64,000 bases of DNA from Brevibacillus ruminantium (GTDB lineage Bacteria; Bacillota; Bacilli; Brevibacillales; Brevibacillaceae): positions 1,995,001 through 2,059,000 of the forward strand of contig NZ_CP098755.1 of assembly GCF_023746555.1 (NCBI RefSeq), written 5' to 3'. The position numbers were made by a program, and so were the translations under genes. Numbering within the stretch: the first letter of the stretch is position 1; each line of letters begins with the position of its first letter. The notes under the pieces are model-generated. The model was not told where the DNA came from, did no database searches, and was given only the letters and a program-made list of their open reading frames with translations. This document shows positions 42,970 to 50,728 of this stretch, in pieces.

Positions 42970-43170
42970 GAGAAGAATCATGTTTCCCTGCGGTGCGACT
43001 GTGTAGCCCAGCTCAGCGGAGCAGCGGATGGCGGGAAATAGGGGCGCAACCTTGGGATGACCCCGGAGCGAAACGGCTTTTGCGGACCCCCGCCAGCCGC
43101 TGTGGAGCGGACAGAAATACTTCCCTGCAGGGCGGAATACGGAGCCAAGCAGGGAAACATGATTCTTCTC
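42970..43170 (+). repeat. 201-bp palindromic repeat, copy A
   Basis: Terminal arms 42970-42991 and 43149-43170 are perfect 22-bp inverted repeats (core GAAGAATCATG / CATGATTCTTC). An inner stem pairs 43022-43035 with 43089-43102 (13 of 14). It matches copy B at 186 of 201 positions by my count, with no gaps. It faces copy C across 131 bp, so the two form one large inverted repeat downstream of ftsZ. Confidence 0.9.
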
Positions 43171-43250
43171 CCTACAGCCTCGTTGCGAGGATTTAAGGCG
43201 GAGGGAGTACTGTAAGAAAGTATTAACAAAAAAAGGGAGATGGTCAATAA

Positions 43251-43279
43251 AAAAAACGCGGTGTATTTTCCGCGTTTTT
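43251..43279. terminator. Bidirectional terminator-like hairpin after the repeat pair
   Basis: AAAAAACGCGG pairs with CCGCGTTTTT around an 8-nt loop. No gene precedes it within 700 bases on the plus strand, which raises the question of what transcript it ends. Confidence 0.8.
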
Positions 43280-43326
43280 GTCGCAAAGAAAGTATTGGTT
43301 TTAAGCAGGAAAACGCCCTCATTTTC

Positions 43327-43415
43327 TGTAGATTTCCACCCAAAATTCTTCTACAAAAAATCCGAAAAAACACGGTCAAGAATTGACAGACTTTACATAC
43401 ACATTGATATATACT
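43327..43415 (+). promoter_or_regulatory. Spo0A-controlled spoIIG promoter (long 21-nt spacer)
   Basis: Perfect TTGACA (43383-43388), an unusually long 21-nt spacer, and TATACT (43410-43415). The B. subtilis spoIIG promoter likewise has SigA boxes too far apart (22 nt) and needs Spo0A. Near-matches to the 0A box TGNCGAA lie at 43349-43355 (minus, TGTAGAA), 43327-43333 (TGTAGAT) and 43382-43388 (minus, TGTCAAT, over the -35). Confidence 0.7.
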
Positions 43416-43514
43416 GGCTTTGGTCGGTGAGCAACACTGATTGTACGATGGTAGAAACCTCTGACAAAAGACCGGATGGTCGGGTTTGATCGGACGATCG
43501 GGGGTGAGAACAAA

Positions 43515-44477
43515 GTGATTGTGTATCTTGATATCATTCTACTCCTCAATCTGGCCATTGATACCTTGCTCTTGTGGTTCACGGCGTATTTTCGCAAGGA
43601 GCGGGTGCGATGGTGGAGGATTATTCTTGCATCCTTGTTTGGATCAACCTATCTCGCCTTTTTCTTTTTTCCCGTTTTTGCTCCCATGTACCAATGGTCC
43701 GTCAAATTGCTTTTTTCTGTCATCATGCTGTGGATTGCCTTTGGCCGAAAAAGGTTGCTCGGGTTTTTGCATAATCTGATCCTCTTTTATTTCGTTGCCT
43801 TTGTCTTCGGCGGAGGGGTGTTTGGACTTCAGTATTTTCTCTCGACGCAAAACGAGGTCATCAGCGAATTGGTAACGGTACATAGTGACGGCTTTGGCGT
43901 CGGATTTACACCCACGCTGGCAATCCTGTTGGCAGGCTTTGTCCTCGTATTTTTCTTGAGCAAGCAAAGCTATGCCGCGATCCAGCAGCCACGAAGGGTA
44001 GAAGCAGTTCTGGCGGAGGTCGTAGTGAAGCTCGCAGGTGAAACCGTCCTTTGCAGGGGGCTAGTCGATACGGGGAACCAGCTTTATGAACCGATCACCC
44101 GAACCCCTGTAATGGTTGCGGAGACTCGATTGTTTGCACATATCCTGCCCGAAGCCCTCATTGGGCTAAGCAGCAACAGCGAGCAGCCCTTGGATCAGAT
44201 GGAGGGGATATGGGAGAAGCTGACACCTGAGTGGCAACCCCGTCTGAGGTTGGTACCGTATCGTAGCGTCGCCAGTGGCATGAGTTTTTTGATCGCATTC
44301 AAACCAGATGAGGTGCTGATTGTGCAAGACGGCAAACGTTATCTAACCAAAAAAGTACTGGTGGGTCTCAACCCGATTCCCCTGGCGGCGGACGGGCAAT
44401 ACCAGGCCATCGTGCATCCCGCGATGATCGAGACCTCCCTTGAAGAAGAATATCCAGTACGCGAACAGGAGGGCTAA
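43515..44477 (+). CDS. spoIIGA: SpoIIGA, membrane aspartic protease that activates pro-SigE
   Basis: About 320 residues. Five membrane helices fill residues 1-150, followed by an aspartic protease domain with catalytic DTG at 185-187 ([12 protein letters not shown]). SpoIIGA cleaves pro-SigE after a signal from the forespore (SpoIIR). GTG 43515 follows GGGGTGAG and matches the family start [11 protein letters not shown]; a longer frame from 43476 lacks support. sigE follows after 5 nt. Confidence 0.92.
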   Translation: MIVYLDIILLLNLAIDTLLLWFTAYFRKERVRWWRIILASLFGSTYLAFFFFPVFAPMYQWSVKLLFSVIMLWIAFGRKRLLGFLHNLILFYFVAFVFGGGVFGLQYFLSTQNEVISELVTVHSDGFGVGFTPTLAILLAGFVLVFFLSKQSYAAIQQPRRVEAVLAEVVVKLAGETVLCRGLVDTGNQLYEPITRTPVMVAETRLFAHILPEALIGLSSNSEQPLDQMEGIWEKLTPEWQPRLRLVPYRSVASGMSFLIAFKPDEVLIVQDGKRYLTKKVLVGLNPIPLAADGQYQAIVHPAMIETSLEEEYPVREQEG

Positions 44478-44482
44478 CAAAT

Positions 44483-45205
44483 ATGTATGTCAAACTTCGT
44501 CTGCAATTACAATTACTCTGGTACCGAATCCTGCTGTGGACTGGTGCACGTGCAGAGGAAATTTACTATATCGGAGGAAGCGAGGCCTTGCCTCCGCCGC
44601 TGACGCGGGAGGAAGAGGAGATTCTGCTGGGGCGCCTGCCTTCTGGTGATCCGGCGGTACGGAGTATGCTGATCGAACGAAATTTGCGGCTCGTCGTTTA
44701 TATTGCCCGCAAGTTTGAAAATACAGGAATCAACATTGAAGACCTTGTCAGCATTGGGACAATCGGTTTGATCAAAGCGGTCAATACGTTTGATCCGGAG
44801 AAAAATATCAAGCTGGCTACTTACGCCTCACGCTGTATCGAAAACGAGATTTTGATGTACCTGCGCAGAAACAATAAAATCCGCTCCGAGGTATCCTTCG
44901 ACGAGCCGCTCAATATTGACTGGGACGGAAATGAGCTGCTGCTCTCCGATGTTTTGGGGACGGAAAACGATACGATTTACAAAAACATTGAAGACCAGGT
45001 GGATCGCAAGCTGCTGAAAAAAGCGCTTGATAAACTGACTGAGCGGGAGCGAGTCATCATGGAGCTGCGATTCGGTCTCGCTGGTGAAGAAGAGAAGACA
45101 CAGAAAGATGTCGCGGATCTTTTGGGCATCTCGCAATCCTATATTTCTCGTCTGGAAAAGAGAATTATAAAACGGTTGCGAAAAGAATTTAACAAAATGG
45201 TGTAA
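44483..45205 (+). CDS. sigE: Pro-SigE, mother-cell sporulation sigma factor
   Basis: 240 residues. The N-terminal pro-sequence (about residues 1-27) is amphipathic and ends before [15 protein letters not shown], the known processing region. Then follow region 2 ([41 protein letters not shown]) and region 4 ([22 protein letters not shown]). Cotranscribed with its protease spoIIGA. Confidence 0.95.
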   Translation: MYVKLRLQLQLLWYRILLWTGARAEEIYYIGGSEALPPPLTREEEEILLGRLPSGDPAVRSMLIERNLRLVVYIARKFENTGINIEDLVSIGTIGLIKAVNTFDPEKNIKLATYASRCIENEILMYLRRNNKIRSEVSFDEPLNIDWDGNELLLSDVLGTENDTIYKNIEDQVDRKLLKKALDKLTERERVIMELRFGLAGEEEKTQKDVADLLGISQSYISRLEKRIIKRLRKEFNKMV

Positions 45206-45206
45206 C

Positions 45207-45235
45207 GCATATTTTCCCAATCGAGGGAGATACTG
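45207..45235 (+). promoter_or_regulatory. Candidate SigF-type promoter for sigG
   Basis: GCATA (45207-45211), 14-nt spacer, GGAGATACTG (45226-45235). The -10 fits GGNNANAMTW except at the last base; the spacer is slightly short. The predicted start near 45241 falls inside the 5' arm of the following hairpin. Confidence 0.45.
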
Positions 45236-45330
45236 TTCCTAAACCGTACCAGAGGGTGGCGATAGCCACTTCTCGTCCGGGGACGCGTCAGAACGCGGGC
45301 TTTCGAGACAACCGGGTTAGGAACTTTTTT
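45235..45330 (+). terminator. Long structured terminator between sigE and sigG
   Basis: GTTCCTAAACCG (45235-45246) pairs with CGGGTTAGGAAC (45313-45324), 11 of 12, followed by six Ts. The enclosed 66 nt hold two further hairpins: GTGGC-GATA-GCCAC (45256-45269) and CGCGT-CAGA-ACGCG (45284-45297), the latter nested in TCTCG/CGAGA. It ends 22 nt before the sigG start, so it would limit spoIIG read-through into sigG. Confidence 0.7.
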
Positions 45331-45352
45331 CTTGCTTCGAGGAGGGAAAGAC

Positions 45353-46132
45353 GTGACGCGCAATAAAGTAGAGATTTGCGGGGTAGATACCTCCAAGCTT
45401 CCGGTGCTGACCAACAAAGAGATGCGGGAACTGTTTGAACGTCTGCAAGGCGGTGAACTCCCAGCGCGGGAAAAGCTGGTAAACGGCAATCTGCGCTTGG
45501 TGCTCAGTGTGATCCAGCGATTCAACAATCGCGGCGAGTTTGTTGACGATCTGTTTCAGGTAGGATGCATTGGTTTGATGAAGGCCATCGACAATTTTGA
45601 CCTCGGCCAGAACGTGAAATTTTCGACTTACGCCGTGCCGATGATCATCGGGGAAATCCGCCGCTATTTGCGGGACAACAATCCAATCCGGGTATCGAGG
45701 TCTTTGCGGGATATCGCCTACAAAGCCCTGCAGGTCAGGGATAATCTCACCAACAAGCATTCGCGGGAGCCCACCATCATGGAAATCTCCCAAGAGCTGA
45801 ATGTTCCCAAAGAAGACGTGGTTTTTGCACTGGATGCGATACAGGACCCCGTTTCCTTGTTTGAGCCGATCTATCAAGACGGGGGCGACCCGATCTACGT
45901 CATGGATCAGATCAGTGACGATAAAAACAAGGATGTGATCTGGGTCGAAGAAATCGCGCTGCGTGAAGGGATGCAACGGTTAGGCGAACGGGAAAAAATG
46001 ATTATCTCCATGCGTTTTTACGAAGGAAAGACGCAGATGGAGGTGGCCGAGGAAATCGGCATTTCGCAAGCGCAAGTCTCTCGACTGGAGAAGGCGGCGA
46101 TAGCTCACATGCAAAAACACGTACAATCGTAA
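45353..46132 (+). CDS. sigG: SigG, forespore late sigma factor
   Basis: About 259 residues. The N-terminus TRNKVEICGVDTSKLPVL is nearly identical to B. subtilis SigG. Region 2 (FVDDLFQVGCIGLMKAIDNFD, FSTYAVPMIIGEIRRYL) and region 4 (MEVAEEIGISQAQVSRLEKAA) are intact. GTG 45353 with GAGGAGGG upstream; the longer frame from 45332 would start inside the T run region. It drives late forespore genes after engulfment. Confidence 0.96.
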   Translation: MTRNKVEICGVDTSKLPVLTNKEMRELFERLQGGELPAREKLVNGNLRLVLSVIQRFNNRGEFVDDLFQVGCIGLMKAIDNFDLGQNVKFSTYAVPMIIGEIRRYLRDNNPIRVSRSLRDIAYKALQVRDNLTNKHSREPTIMEISQELNVPKEDVVFALDAIQDPVSLFEPIYQDGGDPIYVMDQISDDKNKDVIWVEEIALREGMQRLGEREKMIISMRFYEGKTQMEVAEEIGISQAQVSRLEKAAIAHMQKHVQS

Positions 46133-46254
46133 TGATGGATGGGTCCTAGTCCTGCGGAGTGCTACTGCGGGGCTTTTTCTTTTCTTCAGGTTCGGACATA
46201 ATCGCCCAACTGTTCATATAATGAAAGAGAAGGGAAGAAAAGAAGGTGAGACGG

Positions 46255-46539
46255 ATGGTGAAGATTTCGGACTTCCAGACCAAAGAGGTAGTGAATATTT
46301 TGGACGGCAAACGGTTGGGGCAAATATCCGACTTGGAAATCGACCTTCGCCACGGGAGGGTAGAGGCCATCATCGTCCCAGGACCAGGAAAGTTCCTGGG
46401 GTTCTTTTCATCCGGAAATGATTTTGTTATCCCTTGGCGCAATATTGTGAAAATCGGCAAAGATGTTGTTCTGGTTCGAGTGGAAGAAGCCCTCCGGGTG
46501 GATGCAAAGAACAACGCAGAGGATGAATATCGCTCGTAG
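46255..46539 (+). CDS. ylmC: YlmC/YmxH PRC-barrel protein
   Basis: 94 residues from MVKISDFQTKEVVNIL. Single PRC-barrel domain with GPGKFLGFFSS and the strongly kept FVIPWRNIVKIGKDVVLVR. Position after sigG matches B. subtilis ylmC. Role in sporulation suspected from context but unknown. ATG 46255 follows GAAGGTGA; a longer start at 46246 is less well placed. Confidence 0.88.
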   Translation: MVKISDFQTKEVVNILDGKRLGQISDLEIDLRHGRVEAIIVPGPGKFLGFFSSGNDFVIPWRNIVKIGKDVVLVRVEEALRVDAKNNAEDEYRS

Positions 46540-46569
46540 AAAGGCAGAGGGAGCCTTTCTTTTCTTTTT
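46538..46569 (+). terminator. Intrinsic terminator of ylmC
   Basis: AGAAAGGC (46538-46545) pairs with GCCTTTCT (46553-46560), followed by a T-rich tail. The ylmC stop codon overlaps the stem by two bases. Confidence 0.85.
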
Positions 46570-46625
46570 GGCTATGGTATCATAATCCATAGAAACCTTG
46601 CGCTTCGCAAACAAGAGGTGAAGAG

Positions 46626-47453
46626 ATGAACGAGCCGTTTATGGAACAGACAAACGCAGCAGGACTTCGCTTGCAGGAGTGGGAAAAAGCGTTTCCCGGT
46701 CTGGTCGCAGGCTTCACCATACGTACGGGCGGGGTAAGCGCCGAACCTTATGGATCTTTTAACATGGGGCTGCATGTGGGCGATGATGACTCACATGTGG
46801 TAACCAATCGTCGGCTGTTGGCCGAATCATTGGAGATGTCATTTGATGCCTGGACCTGTGCGGATCAAGTGCATGGCAATCGAGTTTGTGAAGTGACGGC
46901 AGGGGGAGCAGGGAAAGAGAGTCTCCGCGATGTCATTCCGGCAACCGATGGCCTGTTTACCAATAAAGAAGGAGTATTGCTCACTTCGTTTTATGCAGAT
47001 TGTGTCCCGCTCTATTTTCTTGACCCCTCGTCTGGTGCAATCGGACTTGCCCATGCAGGCTGGAAGGGGACGGTTTCCCGAATTGCCGAGGAAATGATCA
47101 ACGCTTTTTGTGATACATACAAAACGAAAACGGAACAACTTTGTATTGCGATCGGACCTTCGATTGGCGGATGCTGTTATGAGGTAGATGATCGGGTGAT
47201 ACAAGAGGTGCGCAAGTCTGCTCGGGAATGGCCGCATGCAGTAGTCTCCTTGAAAAATGGGCGCTACATGCTGGATCTCCCACGGTTGAACCAGGAGATT
47301 TTAGAAGAGTGCGGAGTAGCGCCAGAAAATATCCTGCGCACCGGATGGTGTACAAGCTGCCGTACAGACCTTTTCTTTTCACATCGCAAAGAAGCCGGCG
47401 TGACAGGGAAAACAGGACGGATGGCTTCCTTTATCGGCTGGCGTAAACGGTAG
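46626..47453 (+). CDS. ylmD: YlmD, multicopper-like purine nucleoside phosphorylase/polyphenol oxidase family
   Basis: 275 residues of the YfiH/LACC1 family. Zinc ligands are seen in CADQVHGNRV (His), FYADCVPLYF (Cys) and LAHAGWKGTV (His). Family members cleave purine nucleosides with phosphate; older annotations call them laccases. First gene of the ylmDE-sepF-ylmGH-divIVA group. Confidence 0.9.
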   Translation: MNEPFMEQTNAAGLRLQEWEKAFPGLVAGFTIRTGGVSAEPYGSFNMGLHVGDDDSHVVTNRRLLAESLEMSFDAWTCADQVHGNRVCEVTAGGAGKESLRDVIPATDGLFTNKEGVLLTSFYADCVPLYFLDPSSGAIGLAHAGWKGTVSRIAEEMINAFCDTYKTKTEQLCIAIGPSIGGCCYEVDDRVIQEVRKSAREWPHAVVSLKNGRYMLDLPRLNQEILEECGVAPENILRTGWCTSCRTDLFFSHRKEAGVTGKTGRMASFIGWRKR

Positions 47454-47487
47454 ACACAATTTTGACGGGAAAGGACGTTACGCAAAG

Positions 47488-48186
47488 ATGACCCACGAAC
47501 AACAACTGCTGAAAGAAAGACTAGAGAGGATTGAGAAAAGAATCGAAGCTGCCTGCATACGTTCGGGGCGAAATCGCAATGATGTCAAAATCATTGCTGT
47601 TACGAAATACGTGGATGGCGATACGATTGGGGATCTGTTGGAGATCGGTGTAAAGAATATTGGGGAGAACCGGGTTCAAGATGCCTTGCCCAAACATGAA
47701 CGGTGGGGACAGCGCGGGATCTGGCATTTTATCGGCCATCTTCAAACCAATAAAGTAAAAGAGGTGATCGGCCGGTTTACTTATGTTCACTCTTTGGATC
47801 GACTCTCTTTGGCAGAAGAGATCAATAAGCGGGGGCAAGCGCTGAATATTGTCGTTCCTTGCTTTTTGCAGGTAAATATTTCCGGAGAAGAGACAAAATT
47901 TGGCCTTAGTCCCAATGACGTATTGGCATTTCTGCGCGAAACCAGTAATATGAAACATATAAGGATCGCGGGATTGATGACCATGGCGCCTCATGTCGAA
48001 GATCCGGAAGAGGCACGGCCTGTATTTAAAGGTCTGCGAGAATGGATGGAGCGGATCAATGAAGAGCAGTTTCCGCATGCGGAAATCACAGAGCTGTCGA
48101 TGGGAATGTCCAACGACTTTGAGGTAGCGATTGAAGAAGGGGCTACATATATCCGGCTCGGCTCTGTATTGGTCAAGCCGGACTGA
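47488..48186 (+). CDS. ylmE: YlmE, YggS-family PLP-binding protein
   Basis: 232 residues, alanine-racemase-like TIM barrel alone. The PLP lysine is in [10 protein letters not shown] near residue 36. Further motifs are [21 protein letters not shown], and the phosphate-binding [25 protein letters not shown]. YggS proteins keep free PLP and amino-acid pools in balance; no catalysis is established. Confidence 0.93.
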   Translation: MTHEQQLLKERLERIEKRIEAACIRSGRNRNDVKIIAVTKYVDGDTIGDLLEIGVKNIGENRVQDALPKHERWGQRGIWHFIGHLQTNKVKEVIGRFTYVHSLDRLSLAEEINKRGQALNIVVPCFLQVNISGEETKFGLSPNDVLAFLRETSNMKHIRIAGLMTMAPHVEDPEEARPVFKGLREWMERINEEQFPHAEITELSMGMSNDFEVAIEEGATYIRLGSVLVKPD

Positions 48187-48211
48187 TTACGTATGCGAGA
48201 GGAGGATGGCT

Positions 48212-48637
48212 ATGAGCGTCATGAATAAAATCAAAGGATTTTTGGGATTGGAAGATGAGGAATACTTTGAGGAGACAGTGATCGAAGAGCGAGAGGAACA
48301 GGAGCCTGTCAACAACAAAAGACAACAGCAGCTGGGACGTGCCAACAATGTCGTGCCTTTCCAGACGAGGGAGAAGGAGGGAATTCGTCTGATCCTCTGT
48401 GAACCACGTCAATACAGCGATGCTCAGGATATCGCTGACAACCTTCGTCACCGCCGGCCTGTTGTGGTGAATTTGCAACGGGTGGACAAGGAACAGGCAA
48501 AACGCATCATCGATTTTCTCAGCGGTACTGTCTATGCGCTGAACGGCGATATTCAAAAGGTAGGCGACTATATTTTTGTCTGCACACCAGATCATGTAGA
48601 TATTCAGGGTACAATTTCCAGTGTCGTGGAAGAATAG
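48212..48637 (+). CDS. sepF: SepF, Z-ring membrane anchor and bundler
   Basis: 141 residues. The N-terminal amphipathic helix ([20 protein letters not shown]) binds the membrane. Residues ~55-140 form the SepF core ([52 protein letters not shown]). ATG 48212 with AGAGGAGG upstream; the long frame from 48131 overlaps ylmE and is not real at its 5' end. Confidence 0.94.
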   Translation: MSVMNKIKGFLGLEDEEYFEETVIEEREEQEPVNNKRQQQLGRANNVVPFQTREKEGIRLILCEPRQYSDAQDIADNLRHRRPVVVNLQRVDKEQAKRIIDFLSGTVYALNGDIQKVGDYIFVCTPDHVDIQGTISSVVEE

Positions 48638-48709
48638 GAATAAACTCTTGTTTCAGATCCCGAGCAGTTCTGATTGCGAGCGGTTTGGAACAGGCTAAAG
48701 GGTGAGTGA

Positions 48710-48982
48710 ATGTTATCCGTCTTGTTTACCATTATTAATTTCGCGTTTACAGTATATCAGTTTATGGTGATTGCGTATGTGCTCATGTCTTGGGTTCCGC
48801 AGATGAGAGAGACCGGGATTGGTCAATTGCTCGAAAGATTTGTAGAGCCTTATCTTGCTCCATTTCGTCGGTTTATCCCGACGCTTGGATTCATCGATAT
48901 CTCACCAATTGTTGCGTTGATTGCGCTTAATTTTGCGCAAAGCGGTCTGCAGACAATCCTCATCAAAATGTCGCAGATGTAG
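48710..48982 (+). CDS. ylmG: YlmG, YggT-family membrane protein
   Basis: 90 residues, two membrane segments (about 5-25 and 65-85) around the family motif SWVPQMRETGIGQLLERFVEPYLAPFRR (shown in part in other homologues). AAAGGGTGAG precedes ATG. Role unclear; linked to division and membrane-protein organisation by conserved context. Confidence 0.9.
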   Translation: MLSVLFTIINFAFTVYQFMVIAYVLMSWVPQMRETGIGQLLERFVEPYLAPFRRFIPTLGFIDISPIVALIALNFAQSGLQTILIKMSQM

Positions 48983-48991
48983 GTGTATGCG

Positions 48992-49765
48992 ATGAGTATA
49001 TACAATCATTTTCGAAAAGAAGAGCTTCCCTTTGTGGAACGGGCGCTGGAGATGCTGACGCTGGTGGAGCGAAAGCAGGCCATGCGCCTTACTGATTTTC
49101 TGGACCCGCGACAGTTGGCGATTATGCAGAGTTTGACCTCCCAAGTGCACGATGTGGCAGTCATGCCATATGGCGGCTTCGAGGGCGCTGAGCGTGTCCG
49201 GGTAATCATCCATCCCGCGTATTTTGATCCAGAGCCTGCGGATTTCCACCTCACGCTGCTGCACATCGGAGCGGACCAGCGCTTTCATCGGCTGGAGCAT
49301 CGAGATGTGATGGGAGCCCTTTTGAATGCGGGGCTAAAACGTGAAAAATTTGGCGACATGCTTGTCGATGAGCGCGGATGCTATGCAGTCGTGGCAGACG
49401 AGGTGGCTGACTTTATCTGTTCACAGGTGACCCATATTCACAAGACGCCGGTTACGTTTGAAAAGGTGGAGTGGGAGTCCTTTGAACCGCCCGACGAGCA
49501 ATATCAGGAGAAAACCATTACGGTTCCTTCGCCGCGCGTAGACGCTGTGATTGGCGAGGTCTACCATCTTTCACGGGCCAAAGCATTGATCCCGATTCGC
49601 GGGGGCAAGGTGAAAGTGAATTGGAAGGTGGTGGATGATCCATCTAGCTTGCTAGAGGCGGGAGACATGGTTTCTCTGGCTGGATGGGGGAGATTCAAGC
49701 TGCTCGATGTAGCCGGACCGACGAAAAGCGGAAGAATTCGTATGAATATCGGCTTGGTCACATAG
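48992..49765 (+). CDS. ylmH: YlmH, S4-domain RNA-binding protein
   Basis: About 257 residues. N-terminal YlmH-specific domain, then an S4 domain near residues 180-240 (SPRVDAVIGEVYHLSRAKAL, IRGGKVKVNWKVV). YlmH homologues bind ribosomal RNA/tRNA complexes and act in ribosome quality control. ATG 48992 is preferred with TAGGTG upstream; GTG 48983 touches the ylmG stop. Confidence 0.9.
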   Translation: MSIYNHFRKEELPFVERALEMLTLVERKQAMRLTDFLDPRQLAIMQSLTSQVHDVAVMPYGGFEGAERVRVIIHPAYFDPEPADFHLTLLHIGADQRFHRLEHRDVMGALLNAGLKREKFGDMLVDERGCYAVVADEVADFICSQVTHIHKTPVTFEKVEWESFEPPDEQYQEKTITVPSPRVDAVIGEVYHLSRAKALIPIRGGKVKVNWKVVDDPSSLLEAGDMVSLAGWGRFKLLDVAGPTKSGRIRMNIGLVT

Positions 49766-49861
49766 AATGATATCACTGAAATATTTGCAAAATCCGGCAG
49801 GAAATGATGAGGAAGCTGTCGAATTTGTCAGTACGATTATTCGGAGAAGTGGGGGGTTCAC

Positions 49862-50353
49862 GTGCCTTTAACGCCGTTAGACATACACAATAAAGAATTC
49901 AGCACTGGATTTCGCGGATACAATATTGACGAAGTAAACGAGTTTCTGGATCAGGTTATCAAGGACTTCGAACTCCTGATCAAGGAAAAGAAGGAAATGG
50001 AAGAGCGGATCGCGATCCTCAATGAGCGTGTCGATCACTATAAAAGCCTGGAAGAGAACTTGAGCAAGTCGATCTTGGTTGCTCAGGAGACGGCTGAAGA
50101 TGTAAAATCAAACGCTCGCAAGGAAGCACAACTGATTCTTAAAGAAGCAGAAAAAAATGCGGACCGTATCGTAAACGAGGCACTGGCGAAATCCCGCAAG
50201 ATTGCGATCGAGATCGAAGAGCTGAAAAAGCGCGCGTCTGTGTATCGCATGCGTTTCCGTACGCTGCTTGAAGCGCAGTTGGAGATGCTGGAGAACGGTG
50301 CGTGGGATGATATCGAACAGGCAGATTCCACATCCGCTGTTCTGGCTGAATAA
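49862..50353 (+). CDS. divIVA: DivIVA, cell-pole and septum scaffold
   Basis: 163 residues. The membrane-binding N-domain is TPLDIHNKEFSTGFRGYNIDEVNEFLD (residues 4-30, read in two parts), followed by continuous coiled coil to ~140 and a short acidic tail. GTG start after TGGGGGGTT. It recognises curved membrane and recruits MinJ/division and chromosome-anchoring factors. Confidence 0.94.
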   Translation: MPLTPLDIHNKEFSTGFRGYNIDEVNEFLDQVIKDFELLIKEKKEMEERIAILNERVDHYKSLEENLSKSILVAQETAEDVKSNARKEAQLILKEAEKNADRIVNEALAKSRKIAIEIEELKKRASVYRMRFRTLLEAQLEMLENGAWDDIEQADSTSAVLAE

Positions 50354-50357
50354 GACA

Positions 50358-50387
50358 TTGACGTCAAGGCTATGATGGTACTATAAT
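50358..50387 (+). promoter_or_regulatory. SigA promoter of the ileS T-box transcript
   Basis: TTGACG (50358-50363), 18-nt spacer, perfect TATAAT (50382-50387). Confidence 0.85.
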
Positions 50388-50393
50388 AATTTG

Positions 50394-50704
50394 AAACTTT
50401 TCTTTACAATTTTACATCAACTGACAAACGATGAACGGGACGAGTAAGCGCACAAGCACAGTCCAGAGAGCCGGAGAAGGGTGGAAGCCGGCCTGTTGCC
50501 TGCCGTTGAAAATCACCCGGGAGTTCAATAGCCGAACACCGCCTGACAGTATGTGCAGCGGTCAGTAAGTGAGCGCGTCATTCCCGTTATGAATGGATCG
50601 AGTGAAACAGCGATTTGCCGTGCTGGCAAGACGTCTGTTTAATCAGGGTGGTACCACGGGAGCCTTCTCTCGTCCCTATTGGGATGAGGAAAGGCTTTTT
50701 TACA
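50394..50704 (+). promoter_or_regulatory. T-box riboswitch controlling ileS (isoleucine specifier ATC)
   Basis: The T-box core AGGGTGGTACCACGG is at 50645-50659. A long terminator stem follows (AGCCTTCTCTCGTCCC pairing with GGGATGAGGAAAGGCT, 50661-50698, then Ts). In stem I, GACGAGTAAGCG (loop E) opposes AAAATCACCCG, placing the specifier codon ATC at 50512-50514, matching tRNA-Ile. Uncharged tRNA-Ile stabilises the antiterminator and switches ileS on. Confidence 0.92.
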
Positions 50705-50728
50705 TTTTCTGTAGGAGTGGATTTGACG

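Noticed and set aside
42963-43196. Open frames inside the repeat copies (e.g. 77 codons at 42963, 94 codons at 42620-42904)
   Set aside because: No ribosome sites, the frames are not preserved between copies, and the palindromic structure explains the sequence.
42600-43200. Insertion sequence or CRISPR array
   Set aside because: No transposase frame, no regular spacer pattern; only the palindromic 201-bp units are present.
46146-46190. Terminator after sigG
   Set aside because: Pairing is patchy by eye (several mismatches) despite the following T run; left out as unsupported.
49817-49823. TGTCGAA (Spo0A-box match) upstream of divIVA
   Set aside because: Single short match with no promoter boxes nearby and within reach of chance in 64 kb.
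50615-50728. N-terminal extension of ileS from 50615
   Set aside because: It would translate the T-box antiterminator and terminator; the family start is at 50729 after TAGGAG.
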